DNA of 64,000 nucleotides from Brevibacillus fluminis (GCF_003710825.1 NZ_RHHQ01000025.1:62001-126000); one strand, 5' to 3'; shown: positions 51,862-61,710, counted from the first letter of the stretch. Made by a program: numbers and translations. The notes: a model not told the origin generated them from the letters alone.

Positions 51862-51894
51862 CATAACCACAATCGGTTTGCAAAGGAGGGTACT

Positions 51895-52650
51895 ATGCTA
51901 ACCCCTGAACGGCATCAACTAATCTTGAGCTTGCTTAAGGAAAAGGAAACGGTTCATCTGAATGAATTGGTGGAGCTGACAGGCGCATCCGACTCGACGG
52001 TCCGTCGCGATTTGAGTGAGTTGGAGGAGCAGCGGCTGCTAAAGCGTATCCATGGTGGCGCTTCACTGATCCGAAATAAACTGGAAGAACCGTCCGTACT
52101 CGAAAAGGCGGTCAAGCATGAGAGGGAAAAAGTAGCGATTGCGCACTATGCCGCAAGTCTGGTCGGGGAACGCGACTCCATTTATATTGATGCGGGCACG
52201 ACGACGTTTCACATGCTTCCGCATCTTCCCGCAGCCAGCATCGTGGTCGTGACGAACGGGCCGGAACTGGCGCTGCAGCTAATCAAACGCAACATTAAAA
52301 CGATTCTGCTCGGTGGTGAATTGAAAGCGGCAACATTATCGTTGGTCGGACGCGAAGCGATCAAAACGATCAGTCAGTTCCGATTCGACAAATGCTTTCT
52401 CGGTATGAACGGAGTTGACACCGTCCATGGACTGACGACGCCGGACCCGGATGAAGCGTATGTGAAGCAGCTTGCCCTAGAGCTTTCCGACGAACGGTAC
52501 GTTTTAGCGGATGCGGATAAATTCGGCCGCGTCACGTTTGCCAAGGTGGCGGATTTGCGTGGGATCACGCTCATTACCGACGATGGTATCGGCGAGGAAA
52601 CGGAACGCGAATTCAACCGAGTAACTCAACTAAAAGTGGTGAAAGTATGA
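51895..52650 (+). CDS. fruR: DeoR-family fructose operon repressor
   Basis: A 251-residue regulator. The N-terminal HTH is RHQLILSLLKEKETVHLNEL, VELTGASDSTVRRDLSELEE and KRIHGGASL, the DeoR signature; the rest is the sugar-phosphate-binding domain (YIDAGTTTFHMLPHLP, ILLGGELK, FLGMNGVDTVHGLTTPDPDE). It likely responds to fructose 1-phosphate. AAAGGAGGG precedes the ATG. Its stop overlaps the fruK start by four bases. Confidence 0.92.
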   Translation: MLTPERHQLILSLLKEKETVHLNELVELTGASDSTVRRDLSELEEQRLLKRIHGGASLIRNKLEEPSVLEKAVKHEREKVAIAHYAASLVGERDSIYIDAGTTTFHMLPHLPAASIVVVTNGPELALQLIKRNIKTILLGGELKAATLSLVGREAIKTISQFRFDKCFLGMNGVDTVHGLTTPDPDEAYVKQLALELSDERYVLADADKFGRVTFAKVADLRGITLITDDGIGEETEREFNRVTQLKVVKV

Positions 52651-53561
52651 TTTACACAGTAACCTTGAATCCTTCGATAGACTACCATGTGTGGGTTTCG
52701 TCCTTTGTGGAAGGAACGATTCACGAAGCGCAGAAAGAACGGACGGATGCAGGGGGAAAAGGCATCAACGTTTCCAAAGTACTCAAGGCGCTTGGAGCAG
52801 ACAGCACGGCATTAGGCTTTGTCGGTGGTTTTTCCGGTGCCTTTATCCAGCAGCAGGTGGAGCGGACGGGCATTGCCCATCGGTTCATCTCCATCGAGCA
52901 AAACTCACGGATCAACATCAAGATGAAGGCCAAAACCGAAACCGATATCAGCGGCGTCTCTCCAGAGATTCCAACTGCTGCCCTACAACTTCTGATCGAG
53001 CAGCTCGATAAGCTTACGGCTGCGGATTATCTGGTGCTGGCAGGCAGCGTACCCCACAGTGTTCCTGCTGACATTTACCAGCAGATCATGAAGCGCCTGC
53101 GAGACAAAGGCGTTCGTGTGATGCTCGATGCCAAAGGAGATGCGCTGCGAAGCGGCCTAGCCGAACAGCCATTTTTGATCAAACCGAATCATCATGAATT
53201 GGGAGAGCTGTATGGCGTGACGATTGCAAACGCAGAGGAAGCGTGCGTGTACGGTCAACAAGCGCTCTCGTTGGGCGCTCGTCACGTAATCGTCTCCATG
53301 GCGGCAAAAGGAGCAGTATATGTCAGTAAAGACGCAGCATACGCCGCGTCGATTCCGCAGCAAAAACCGGTCAATTCGATCGGTGCGGGAGACTCAATGG
53401 TCGCCGGCTTTTTGTACGCACATACACAAGGAATGGATGAACAGGAAGCGTTCCGGTTTGCCGTTGCGGCGGGGAGTGCGACCGCTTTATCCGAAGGGTT
53501 TTGCACCCGTGAAAAAATCGCTGCTTATTTGCCAGAGATAACAATCACTCGTTTGAAGTGA
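52647..53561 (+). CDS. fruK: 1-Phosphofructokinase
   Basis: A 304-residue PfkB-family kinase making fructose 1,6-bisphosphate from the fructose 1-phosphate delivered by the PTS. TVTLNPSIDYHVWV, DAGGKGINVSKVLKALGA, and NSIGAGDSMVAGFLYA (the GAGD catalytic Asp) are diagnostic. It starts with ATGA overlap to fruR and is followed 16 bases on by fruA. Confidence 0.95.
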   Translation: MIYTVTLNPSIDYHVWVSSFVEGTIHEAQKERTDAGGKGINVSKVLKALGADSTALGFVGGFSGAFIQQQVERTGIAHRFISIEQNSRINIKMKAKTETDISGVSPEIPTAALQLLIEQLDKLTAADYLVLAGSVPHSVPADIYQQIMKRLRDKGVRVMLDAKGDALRSGLAEQPFLIKPNHHELGELYGVTIANAEEACVYGQQALSLGARHVIVSMAAKGAVYVSKDAAYAASIPQQKPVNSIGAGDSMVAGFLYAHTQGMDEQEAFRFAVAAGSATALSEGFCTREKIAAYLPEITITRLK

Positions 53562-53577
53562 GAGGGGGACAACATCT

Positions 53578-55518
53578 ATGCAACAAAAGATTCGCATCGT
53601 TGATCTGCTAAAAGAAGACACGATCCTGCTTGACCTTTCCAGTACGACCAAAGACGACGCGCTCGACGAATTGATCGACAAGCTCGATGCGGCAGGGCGC
53701 CTTACCGATAAAGCGGAAATGAAAAAAGCGATTTTGGCGCGGGAAGCACAAGGCTCCACAGGGATTGGTGAAGGGATCGCCATCCCCCATGCCAAAACAG
53801 CCGCAGTCAAGGTGCCATCCATCGCCTATGGCTTTTCCAAGCAAGGGATCGATTTCGAATCGCTTGACAATCAAAAAGCACATCTGTTCTTCATGATCGC
53901 TGCCACAGAGGACGCGAATCAGGCGCACCTGGAAACACTTGCTCTGCTCGCACAGATGCTCATGGACGAATCATTCCGACAAGCGCTGCAAAAAGCGCAG
54001 AGCGCTGATGAGATTCTTACGCTCGTAACCTCCAAGGAACGGGAAATCAATGGTGAGAATGAAAGCGTTCCCGAGCAAGCGGAACCAAGTGTGCCACCTG
54101 TCACAAAAACGGTGAAAGTGGTTGCGGTCACGGCTTGCCCGACCGGCATTGCACATACGTACATGGCCGCAGACTCGTTGAAAAAGAAAGCCGCTGAACT
54201 GGGCATTACCATCAAGGTCGAGACCAACGGCTCGGGCGGTGTCAAAAACAAACTGACCAAGGCGGAGATTGATGAGGCTACGGCGGTGATCGTGGCGGCT
54301 GACAAACAAGTGGAAATGGAGCGTTTTGCCGGAAAAGTGGTGATCGAGACACGTGTGGCAGAAGGGATTCGCAACCCGCAGGAGCTTCTGGAGCGCGCAG
54401 CAAAACAAGATGGTCCGGTTTATAGATCTGGAGCCAAAGGGACCAGCGGCTCTGCTGGTTATCAAGAGCAGATTCAAGCAGCGAAAGCGGAAAAGAAAGG
54501 CAAACAGTCCGGCTTTTACAAGCATTTGATGAACGGCGTGTCCAACATGCTTCCGTTTGTTGTAGGTGGCGGGATCATCATCGCGCTCAGCTTCATGTTC
54601 GGCATCAAGGCAAGCGACCCGAACGATCCGAGCTTTCATCCGTTGGCAAAAGTTTTGATGGACATTGGTGGAGGAGCTGCATTCAAGCTGATGATCCCGG
54701 TGCTCGCCGGCTTTATCGCGAAAAGCATTGCCGATCGCCCTGGTTTCGCACCTGGTATGGTCGGTGGCTTGCTGGCAGCAAACTCAGGCGCAGGCTTTCT
54801 CGGTGGTATTATCGCCGGTTTCCTCGCAGGGTATATCGTGGTTGGACTGAAAAAGCTATTCGCCAACTTGCCGGAAACGCTTGAAGGTATCAAGCCGATG
54901 CTGATTTACCCGCTGCTCGGCACATTGATCACTGGTTTTATTATGGTGTACGTCATTTCTGATCCGGTTGCGGCAATCAATGCAGGACTCAGCAGCTGGC
55001 TGAAAAACATGGGACAAGGCAATATGGTGCTGTTGGGCGTGGTCTTGGGCGCGATGATGGCGTTTGATATGGGCGGACCGCTCAACAAAGCAGCGTTTAC
55101 GTTCGGGATCGCGATGATCGCCGATGGCAACTATTTGCCGCATGCCGCGATTATGGCGGCTGGTATGACACCTCCACTCGGTCTAGCACTAGCAACGACG
55201 TTATTCAAGAAAAAATTTACCGAAGAAGAACGCCAAGCGGGCAAAACCGCTTATGTGCTCGGCGCATCGTTCATAACCGAAGGTGCCATTCCATTCGCGG
55301 CGGCCGATCCAACGCGTGTGATTCCTTCCATCATGGTAGGCTCGGCTGTAACCGGCGGGTTGTCCGCACTGTTCGGGTGCACGCTTCCGGCTCCGCACGG
55401 CGGGTTATTCGTCCTGCCAGTGGTCGGTAATGTCGGGATGTATATCGTCTCCATCCTCGTCGGTACCGTTATCACCGCGTTGATGGTAAACCTGTTGAAA
55501 AAGAATATTGCGAATTAA
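53578..55518 (+). CDS. fruA: Fructose PTS transporter, EIIABC
   Basis: A 646-residue fused permease. EIIA at the N-terminus has EGIAIPHAKT with His71 as phosphate carrier; EIIB follows with AVTACPTGIAHTYMAADSLK and the Cys near residue 187; EIIC occupies the last 350 residues with about nine membrane helices (MNGVSNMLPFVVGGGIIIAL onward, FDMGGPLNKAAF). It takes up fructose and phosphorylates it at C1. GAGGGGGA lies ahead of the ATG. HPr and Enzyme I genes come next, so the whole phosphate chain is in one operon. Confidence 0.96.
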   Translation: MQQKIRIVDLLKEDTILLDLSSTTKDDALDELIDKLDAAGRLTDKAEMKKAILAREAQGSTGIGEGIAIPHAKTAAVKVPSIAYGFSKQGIDFESLDNQKAHLFFMIAATEDANQAHLETLALLAQMLMDESFRQALQKAQSADEILTLVTSKEREINGENESVPEQAEPSVPPVTKTVKVVAVTACPTGIAHTYMAADSLKKKAAELGITIKVETNGSGGVKNKLTKAEIDEATAVIVAADKQVEMERFAGKVVIETRVAEGIRNPQELLERAAKQDGPVYRSGAKGTSGSAGYQEQIQAAKAEKKGKQSGFYKHLMNGVSNMLPFVVGGGIIIALSFMFGIKASDPNDPSFHPLAKVLMDIGGGAAFKLMIPVLAGFIAKSIADRPGFAPGMVGGLLAANSGAGFLGGIIAGFLAGYIVVGLKKLFANLPETLEGIKPMLIYPLLGTLITGFIMVYVISDPVAAINAGLSSWLKNMGQGNMVLLGVVLGAMMAFDMGGPLNKAAFTFGIAMIADGNYLPHAAIMAAGMTPPLGLALATTLFKKKFTEEERQAGKTAYVLGASFITEGAIPFAAADPTRVIPSIMVGSAVTGGLSALFGCTLPAPHGGLFVLPVVGNVGMYIVSILVGTVITALMVNLLKKNIAN

Positions 55519-55545
55519 AACATACAATTGGAGTGAACATCTAAC

Positions 55546-55806
55546 ATGGTAAGTCAAACATTCACCATTCAAAACCCAACCGGTCTGCACGCTCGTCCGG
55601 CTTCCTTGTTCGTGCAAGCGGCAACGTCTTTCAAAAGCGAGACATTCGTCATCAAAGGAGAGAAGCGGATGAATGGCAAAAGCATCATGGGCTTGATGAC
55701 GCTCGGCGCTGCCAAGGGCGACGCCATTTCGCTGGAAGTAACCGGTGAGGATGAGGAGCAAGCATTGGCCGAACTCGGCAAAATTCTGGAAATGGTTCAC
55801 GAATAA
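55546..55806 (+). CDS. ptsH: Phosphocarrier protein HPr
   Basis: An 86-residue HPr. NPTGLHARPASLFVQAA holds His15, which takes phosphate from Enzyme I, and MNGKSIMGLMTLGAAKGD holds Ser46, the site of HPr kinase in Gram-positives, so it can serve catabolite repression. GGAGTG precedes the ATG. It lies between fruA and ptsI. Confidence 0.96.
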   Translation: MVSQTFTIQNPTGLHARPASLFVQAATSFKSETFVIKGEKRMNGKSIMGLMTLGAAKGDAISLEVTGEDEEQALAELGKILEMVHE

Positions 55807-55827
55807 CGGCGGTGGGGAGCGATCAGC

Positions 55828-57561
55828 ATGGTGCAAACAGGGATCGCGGCAGCGCCTGGTATAGTTATCGGCAAAGCTGTCGTTAGACAAGAGAAACAAC
55901 TAGTGGTAGAACGAAAGAAAATTGATTCAGGCGAAACCGCTCGGGAAACGGACCGATTTCGACATGCCGTTGGGCTAGCGGCAAGCGAGCTTGTGGGAAT
56001 CAAAGAAAAGGTAAGGCAAGAGCTTTCCGAGGAAGAGGCGCGTATTTTCGAAGCGCACCTCCTCGTTTTGCAAGACCCGGAATTCGTTGGTGCAATCGAA
56101 TTCTTGATCAATCAGGAGCTGCTTAACGCGGAGGCGGCGCTGACCGATGTGCGCGATCAATACGTGCAGCTTTTTGCCAGCATGGATAATGAATACATGC
56201 GGGAGCGGGCAAGCGATTTGCAAGATGTCAGTAATCGATTGTTGAAAAAGCTGTTGGGTGTAAAAGACGATTCAGCAATGGAAGACGGTGAGCCTGTCGT
56301 CCTGGTCGTCCATGATCTGACGCCTTCCGATACGGCACAGCTGGACCCGGCGCGCATCAAAGCGTTTGTGACGAATGTGGGCGGACGCACCTCCCATTCG
56401 GCGATCATGGCGCGTTCACTAGAAATTCCAGCGGTGGTTGGTCTGTCTGACATTACGGAACGAGTCACCTCGGGAACGCTGGTTATCGTTGATGGGCTCG
56501 AAGGGACGGTACACATCGATCCTGATGAAGCGGTGATTGCTACTTACGAAGCCAAAAAACAAGCCTATGAACAGCAAAAAGCCCTCTGGGCAAAGCTTGT
56601 ACATGAAAAAACGGTGACTCGTGACGGCTATCATGTTGAGTTGGTTGCCAATATCGGCAGCCCGCATGATGCATCGCAGGCGATGGAAAACGGAGCGGAA
56701 GGAATCGGATTATTTCGTACAGAGTTTTTGTACATGGGCAAAGACCGATTCCCGACAGAGGAGGAGCAGTTCGCTGCCTATAAAGCGATTGCGCAGACGA
56801 TGGGCAGCGAGCGCCCTGTCATTATCCGTACGCTGGATATCGGCGGTGACAAGGAGCTTCCATATCTGCCTCTGCCCAAGGAGCAGAACCCGTTCCTCGG
56901 CTACCGCGCCATCCGCATGTGTCTGGATCGGGCAGATTTGTTCAAGACGCAGCTGCGTGCGATTTTGCGGGCAAGTGAGTATGGCGATATCAAGATCATG
57001 TACCCGATGATCGCCACGATCGGCGAACTGCGAAAAGCAAACGAGTTCCTGGCAGAATGCAAAGAAGAACTGCAACGTGAAGGGATTTCGTATCGCCAGG
57101 AGCTGGAAGTTGGAATCATGATTGAAGTGCCTGCTGCCGTCATGATTGCCGACCAACTGGCACGGGAAGTCGATTTCTTCAGCATCGGAACAAATGATCT
57201 CATCCAGTATACAATGGCAGCTGATCGGATGAATGAGCATGTCTCGCATTTGTATGATCCATTCCATCCTGCTGTTTTGCGCATGATCCATCATGTGATC
57301 AAAGCGGCCGCTCAAGAGGGCAAATGGGTGGGCATGTGCGGTGAAATGGCAGGCGAACCTCACGCGATTCCCATTCTGCTCGGACTCGGCCTTCAGGAGT
57401 TCAGCATGAGTGCGACCTCTATTCTACAAGCGCGCCATCTGCTGGCACAATTGGATGCAGGGCAATTGCGTGAGCTAGCAATGCATGTGCTGACATTGGA
57501 GAGCGGGGCTGAGATCAAAGCGTATGTGAAGGAGCATGTTTTGGACGTGCTGCAACGATAA
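55828..57561 (+). CDS. ptsI: PTS Enzyme I
   Basis: A 577-residue phosphoenolpyruvate-protein phosphotransferase. GGRTSHSAIMARSLEIPAVV includes the phosphorylated His; GIGLFRTEFLYMGKDRFPTE EEQ, YPMIATIGELRKAN, FFSIGTNDLIQYTMAADRMN and GMCGEMAG are the PEP and metal-binding blocks. It starts the PTS relay to HPr and FruA, and to other sugars' EIIs. It starts 21 bases after ptsH, with GGTGGGGAG before the ATG. The terminator at 57591 ends the operon. Confidence 0.96.
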   Translation: MVQTGIAAAPGIVIGKAVVRQEKQLVVERKKIDSGETARETDRFRHAVGLAASELVGIKEKVRQELSEEEARIFEAHLLVLQDPEFVGAIEFLINQELLNAEAALTDVRDQYVQLFASMDNEYMRERASDLQDVSNRLLKKLLGVKDDSAMEDGEPVVLVVHDLTPSDTAQLDPARIKAFVTNVGGRTSHSAIMARSLEIPAVVGLSDITERVTSGTLVIVDGLEGTVHIDPDEAVIATYEAKKQAYEQQKALWAKLVHEKTVTRDGYHVELVANIGSPHDASQAMENGAEGIGLFRTEFLYMGKDRFPTEEEQFAAYKAIAQTMGSERPVIIRTLDIGGDKELPYLPLPKEQNPFLGYRAIRMCLDRADLFKTQLRAILRASEYGDIKIMYPMIATIGELRKANEFLAECKEELQREGISYRQELEVGIMIEVPAAVMIADQLAREVDFFSIGTNDLIQYTMAADRMNEHVSHLYDPFHPAVLRMIHHVIKAAAQEGKWVGMCGEMAGEPHAIPILLGLGLQEFSMSATSILQARHLLAQLDAGQLRELAMHVLTLESGAEIKAYVKEHVLDVLQR

Positions 57562-57590
57562 AGAAGAGAGACTATCAGGTAAGGGGCAAA

Positions 57591-57620
57591 AGAGAGCGCT
57601 AGTACAGGCTCTCTTTTTTC
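57591..57620 (+). terminator. Terminator of the fru-pts operon
   Basis: AGAGAGC pairs with GCTCTCT around a 10-nt loop, followed by TTTTTT. Confidence 0.9.
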
Positions 57621-57731
57621 TTGTCACTTTACATAAGCATTACTTGTACCAAAATTAGGAATCACTTACGATTGGGGAAGAAATACATCGCTTATCTGAC
57701 TGTCATTTACAAATTCAAAGGGGTTGTTTGG

Positions 57732-59225
57732 ATGGAGGGCAGGTTTTTGCAAGAGTGGATTGTAGAAGCGGATATCAGAAAGCTGCAAAGTGCGATGGAG
57801 TCAGGTGCGATTACGGCAGAAGAACTTGTTCAGGCATATCTTGAGCGAATTCGGCGTTATGACGCGAAAGTGAATGCTGTGCTCGAAATCAACCCCGACG
57901 CCATTGCCATCGCAAGAGAGTTGGATCAAGAGCGGGCGGTAAAGGGACGCAGAGGGCTGTTGCACGGCATCCCGATTCTCTTGAAGGACAACATCGATAC
58001 GCATGATCACATGCACACGAGCGCAGGCTCCATTGCGCTGAGCGGCTCCATCGCGAAAAAGGATTCGTTTGTCGCGTCAAAGCTGCGTCAGGCAGGCGCC
58101 GTATTGTTGGGTAAAACGAACATGACGGAATGGGCGAATTACATGTCAAGCACCATGCTGACCGGTTACAGTTCGAGAGGCGGACAAGTGGTCAACCCAT
58201 ACGGAACATCCGAAATGTTTGTCGGTGGCTCCAGTTCAGGGTCAGGCGCCGCGGTTGCCGCGAATTTTTGTGCGGCCGCAATCGGTACCGAAACCTCGGG
58301 ATCGATCATCAGCCCTGCTAGCCAAAATTTCGCGGTTGGCATTAAACCAACCATTGGCCTGATCAGCCGCTCAGGCATCATTCCCATCGCTCACAGTCAA
58401 GATACCGCCGGACCAATCGCACGTACGGTTTCTGACGCAGCTATTCTGCTGGGAGCACTTACAGGGGCGGATGAGGACGATGAGGTGACTCTTGCCGGAA
58501 GCTTGCATGCGCTCACGGACTACACGCCGTATTTAGATGCGGAGTATTTGCCACACGCACGCATCGGAATTCCTCGCTATTATTATCGTGATCTGGACGA
58601 AGAGCGCCTGGCGATTTTAGAAGAGGCGATCGCTCTGCTCAAAAGCAAAGGGGTAACGATCATCGATCCCGTCTCGCTTCCGTGCGAACAGACCGAGTGG
58701 GATTGGAACGTGCTGCGGTATGAGTTCAAGCATGACCTCAATCGTTACCTGGCCAATGTGGCGGACACGGTTCCGGTGCATTCGCTTAAGGAAGTCATCG
58801 CATTTAATGAGCAGCATGCCGAGAGCGCTCTGAAATACGGCCAAGATATCCTAATCGCCTCGGAGCAAACGAGCGGTACCTTGACTGAAGAGGCGTATTT
58901 GGCCAGTAAGCAAAAAAATCGCGATATGGCCGCGACGAATGGAATTGATTATACGCTCGATGCCCATCAGCTGGATGCGCTTTTGTTCCTTGGGTTCGAG
59001 TGGGGATCCGACCTAGCTGCACGAGCTGGTTACCCTTCGTTGACGGTTCCAGCAGGGTATGCAAAGCGCGGCACTTGGACGAAAGAATATGCAACAAAAG
59101 GGCCACAAGGGATTACGTTGGTGGGAAGGGCGTTTAGCGAACCGACATTGATTAAGATCGCATACGGGTATGAACAGGCGACCCATCATCGGTTTCCGCC
59201 GAAATTGGACGGAGCGGAACGGTGA
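57732..59225 (+). CDS. Amidase signature family enzyme
   Basis: A 497-residue amidase. The Ser-cisSer-Lys triad is visible: Lys in GIPILLKDNIDTHD, cis-Ser in GGSSSGSGAAVAANF and nucleophile Ser in GTETSGSIISPAS. LEINPDAIAIARELDQERAV and PTIGLISRSGIIPIAHSQDT are other family blocks. It hydrolyses some amide; the fine branch resembles uncharacterised Bacillus YerM-like amidases rather than GatA, which forms a complex absent here. I start at the ATG at 57732, behind AAAGGGG. It stands alone. Confidence 0.88.
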   Translation: MEGRFLQEWIVEADIRKLQSAMESGAITAEELVQAYLERIRRYDAKVNAVLEINPDAIAIARELDQERAVKGRRGLLHGIPILLKDNIDTHDHMHTSAGSIALSGSIAKKDSFVASKLRQAGAVLLGKTNMTEWANYMSSTMLTGYSSRGGQVVNPYGTSEMFVGGSSSGSGAAVAANFCAAAIGTETSGSIISPASQNFAVGIKPTIGLISRSGIIPIAHSQDTAGPIARTVSDAAILLGALTGADEDDEVTLAGSLHALTDYTPYLDAEYLPHARIGIPRYYYRDLDEERLAILEEAIALLKSKGVTIIDPVSLPCEQTEWDWNVLRYEFKHDLNRYLANVADTVPVHSLKEVIAFNEQHAESALKYGQDILIASEQTSGTLTEEAYLASKQKNRDMAATNGIDYTLDAHQLDALLFLGFEWGSDLAARAGYPSLTVPAGYAKRGTWTKEYATKGPQGITLVGRAFSEPTLIKIAYGYEQATHHRFPPKLDGAER

Positions 59226-59384
59226 TTGCCGGAAGGACTCAGTTCGTATGAAAAAGTCGTAGAGTAGCTCTGTTTAACAAACAACTCAAATAAATTGCTA
59301 TCCGTTCAATTTCCTGTTATTCTAATAAAGAATTATTTTTGTTCGGAGTGAAGGATAGCATAGGTAAAACTTTTCGTCTTGATG

Positions 59385-59433
59385 ATCCTGAGAGCAAGGA
59401 TAGTAATAATTGTGTGGTTAGCACACTAGGAGG
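59385..59433 (+). promoter_or_regulatory. Structured leader of the cold-shock gene
   Basis: ATCCT/AGGAT (59385-59401) and GTGTG/CACAC (59412-59426) hairpins stand one after another, the second ending one base before the AGGAGG site (59428-59433). Leaders like this let cold-shock mRNAs change folding with temperature. Bases 59226-59384 hold the likely promoter but no clear hexamers. Confidence 0.5.
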
Positions 59434-59441
59434 CAATAACA

Positions 59442-59642
59442 ATGGAACAAGGTACAGTAAAATGGTTTAACGCAGAAAAAGGTTTTGGATTTATCGAACG
59501 CGAAGGCGGAGAAGATGTATTCGTTCATTTCTCAGCTATTCAAGGCGAAGGCTTCAAATCTCTTGACGAAGGTCAAAGAGTGACTTTTGACGTAGAAAAA
59601 GGTCAACGTGGACCACAAGCTACTAACGTTCGCAAAGCTTAA
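59442..59642 (+). CDS. Cold-shock protein
   Basis: A 66-residue single cold-shock domain. GTVKWFNAEKGFGFIEREGG (RNP1, KGFGFI) and EDVFVHFSAI (RNP2, VFVHF) form the nucleic-acid face. It acts as RNA chaperone. AGGAGG precedes the ATG; a long leader and a strong terminator surround it, as is usual for csp genes. Confidence 0.96.
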   Translation: MEQGTVKWFNAEKGFGFIEREGGEDVFVHFSAIQGEGFKSLDEGQRVTFDVEKGQRGPQATNVRKA

Positions 59643-59646
59643 AAAT

Positions 59647-59696
59647 CCGAACAAAAAAACAGACTCTTTTTTAAGGGTCTGTTTTTTTTTGTTCGG
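59647..59696 (+). terminator. Terminator of the cold-shock gene
   Basis: CCGAACAAAAAAACAGAC pairs with GTCTG, T run and GTTCGG through a long stem with inner TC/GG; a very T-rich end. Confidence 0.9.
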
Positions 59697-59857
59697 AAAA
59701 ACAAATGTAAAACCCTACCCAAGCAAATGAGTAGGGAAGTGGTACAGGTACAGTAAATGGTAGAGTCAGTATAACATAGTACACTTGGAATCCCCAAAAT
59801 TTTATAATTTAAAAAACAACGAATAGATCGATGTCAACTCGAATCTGAGTCCAGTTT

Positions 59858-60622
59858 TTAAGACCCGACGGAAGGATCGGACGAGGCACGTTTGCTCTTT
59901 AGCCATGCTTGCACATGTACACCGGTTTTCTCGATCCGCATCAAGCGATTTTTCGCAGATTGCACTTCACGAGAGAGTGCGCGCTCCAGCTCCGTTTGAC
60001 GCAATCTGCCAGAAGTGGTGATCCAATCGCCGGCGAGATAGCCTTGCTCCTGGAGCTCTCCATGCAACTTGTACAAGTAGGAGAGATTCACCGGTTTCCC
60101 GAATTCAGCGCCGAAATCTTTGTAGGCATGCGGCGAGCGGCCGACTTCTGCAGCACGCAGCAGAAGCCAATCGTAATAATCGCCAACTCCTACGACCGTC
60201 GTGACGTGTTCGTCTGCGGAAGGAGGAGGAGCAGAGGCAGCCTGTAGATTGCTTTCGAGATCGGCCAGAAAAAGCTGCAACGCTTTCAGCTTTTCCGGAG
60301 TGGTTTTCATTACAGACATTTGCCCTGAGTAAAAGAACACTTGGCCTTTTGCCGATAAAGAGTAATGGAGGGTAGGCCGCTCAGTAGTCGACCAAGCCTG
60401 ATTCATGAACAAGATTTCTTTTTGCGCGAGATTCTTCATGATGCGGTAGACATACGTCTGATTGTCGCTCATCGGAAAAGCATCCATCTCTTTGGCAATT
60501 TCATAAATGTCCTTGGCCATCCATTTTTGCCCCAGTGTGAAAGCGTGCGCCATAATATACGCAATCATTTCGTTCAACGACAGCAAATTAGCAAACGGTC
60601 TGGTATGCGCATGCTTGCTCAT
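59858..60622 (-). CDS. Possible winged-helix DNA-binding protein
   Basis: A 254-residue soluble protein. The first 110 residues (LLSLNEMIAYIMAHAFTLGQ, DNQTYVYRIMKNLAQKEILF, LHYSLSAKGQVFFYSG) look like a PadR/MarR-like winged helix with wing; a second helical part (SYLYKLHGELQEQGYLAGDW ITTSGRLRQTELE) again resembles a winged helix. A regulator is the best guess, but I know no named family. GGGGGGATGAGG is upstream of the ATG. It is divergent from a tiny frame at 60827. Confidence 0.6.
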   Translation of the reverse strand: MSKHAHTRPFANLLSLNEMIAYIMAHAFTLGQKWMAKDIYEIAKEMDAFPMSDNQTYVYRIMKNLAQKEILFMNQAWSTTERPTLHYSLSAKGQVFFYSGQMSVMKTTPEKLKALQLFLADLESNLQAASAPPPSADEHVTTVVGVGDYYDWLLLRAAEVGRSPHAYKDFGAEFGKPVNLSYLYKLHGELQEQGYLAGDWITTSGRLRQTELERALSREVQSAKNRLMRIEKTGVHVQAWLKSKRASSDPSVGS

Positions 60623-60826
60623 ATCCTCATCCCCCCCATGTTCTATATCTACAATCGGAAGCTCAAAATCTCCGCAAAAACATTTCCTGCCCCAACGACC
60701 GTCTCTTTATCATCTCCTTGCATCGAAATTTCTGAATACTTCCAATTAGAGGGAATTGTACGCCCGTGCATGTCCAAATGTCAAGTGATTTGTACTATAA
60801 AAGTCCTGAATGGTAGGAGAGGGCAC

Positions 60827-60877
60827 ATGAAAAAGAAATGTAAGCTTAATCGGATCGGAACGATTCAACAGCGATGA
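60827..60877 (+). CDS. Possible 16-residue peptide
   Basis: MKKKCKLNRIGTIQQR, with GGAGAGGG well placed before the ATG and TACTATAAA about 30 bases upstream. It is basic and holds one Cys. Shortness makes it uncertain; the good ribosome site is the only support. The surrounding 60623-60996 holds no other gene. Confidence 0.35.
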   Translation: MKKKCKLNRIGTIQQR

Positions 60878-61023
60878 GTCAATAGACGGAAAATAGGTGA
60901 AATGCTTTGACTTTTACGAAATGATGGAGGAATATGTTTTGAAGGGAACGTTGGATATTTAAAATCACCAATTAGCACACTTGTTCCTTTTAACAAATGA
61001 ACAGAGCAATGGAGGCAGCCGCA

Positions 61024-61710
61024 ATGAAATATGAAATCATCCTTTTCGATGTAGACGATACATTGTTTGACTTTCGTATGTCCGAAAAAACGGCTTTACA
61101 GCACACATTTATGGAATTTAACTTGCCAACCGGATTGACAGATTATGAAACCAGCTACAAAGAGATCAGCGCAGGGCTATGGCGGAGTTTGGAACAGGGG
61201 AGCATTACTTTGGCTGAATTGGGAGTAGAAAGATTCAATCAGTTGTTCCTAGCAAATGGGCTTGGGCTCGATGCGACCGAATTCAACCGCGTTTATTTAC
61301 GTTATTTGAGCAAGGGAACACACTTGATGCCAGGTGCTTTGGATTTGTGTCGGAAGCTGACAGGTCATCGGCTGGCCATCATCACGAATGGTTTCGCGGA
61401 AGTGCAAAAAGCAAGGATCGCAGGGTCATTGCTGAGCGACGCGTTTGAACATATTGTCACATCAGAAGAGGCAGGCTGTCAGAAACCTGGGGCAGGCATT
61501 TTCGAATACGTGTTTTCCAAGCTACAGATCACCGAGAAAAAGAACGTGATGATCGTGGGTGACTCGTTGACATCGGATATCCAGGGGGGAAACAACTTCG
61601 GTATTGATACGTGCTGGTTCAATCCTCATCAAAAGAGTAATGGTACAGAAATCAAGCCAACGTATGAAATCCATGCGTACGAGCAGCTGATGGACATTGT
61701 AGCGGGATAA
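61024..61710 (+). CDS. HAD hydrolase, YjjG/YfnB-type nucleotidase
   Basis: A 228-residue haloacid dehalogenase-type phosphatase. IILFDVDDTLFDF is motif I with nucleophile and acid Asp, LAIITNGFAEVQKARI motif II, CQKPGAGIFEY motif III and MIVGDSLTSDIQGGNNFG motif IV. The helical cap and the TNG variant fit YjjG/YfnB, house-cleaning pyrimidine nucleotidases that remove damaged nucleotides. I start at the ATG at 61024, nine bases after GGAGG. A terminator follows at 61793. Confidence 0.9.
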   Translation: MKYEIILFDVDDTLFDFRMSEKTALQHTFMEFNLPTGLTDYETSYKEISAGLWRSLEQGSITLAELGVERFNQLFLANGLGLDATEFNRVYLRYLSKGTHLMPGALDLCRKLTGHRLAIITNGFAEVQKARIAGSLLSDAFEHIVTSEEAGCQKPGAGIFEYVFSKLQITEKKNVMIVGDSLTSDIQGGNNFGIDTCWFNPHQKSNGTEIKPTYEIHAYEQLMDIVAG

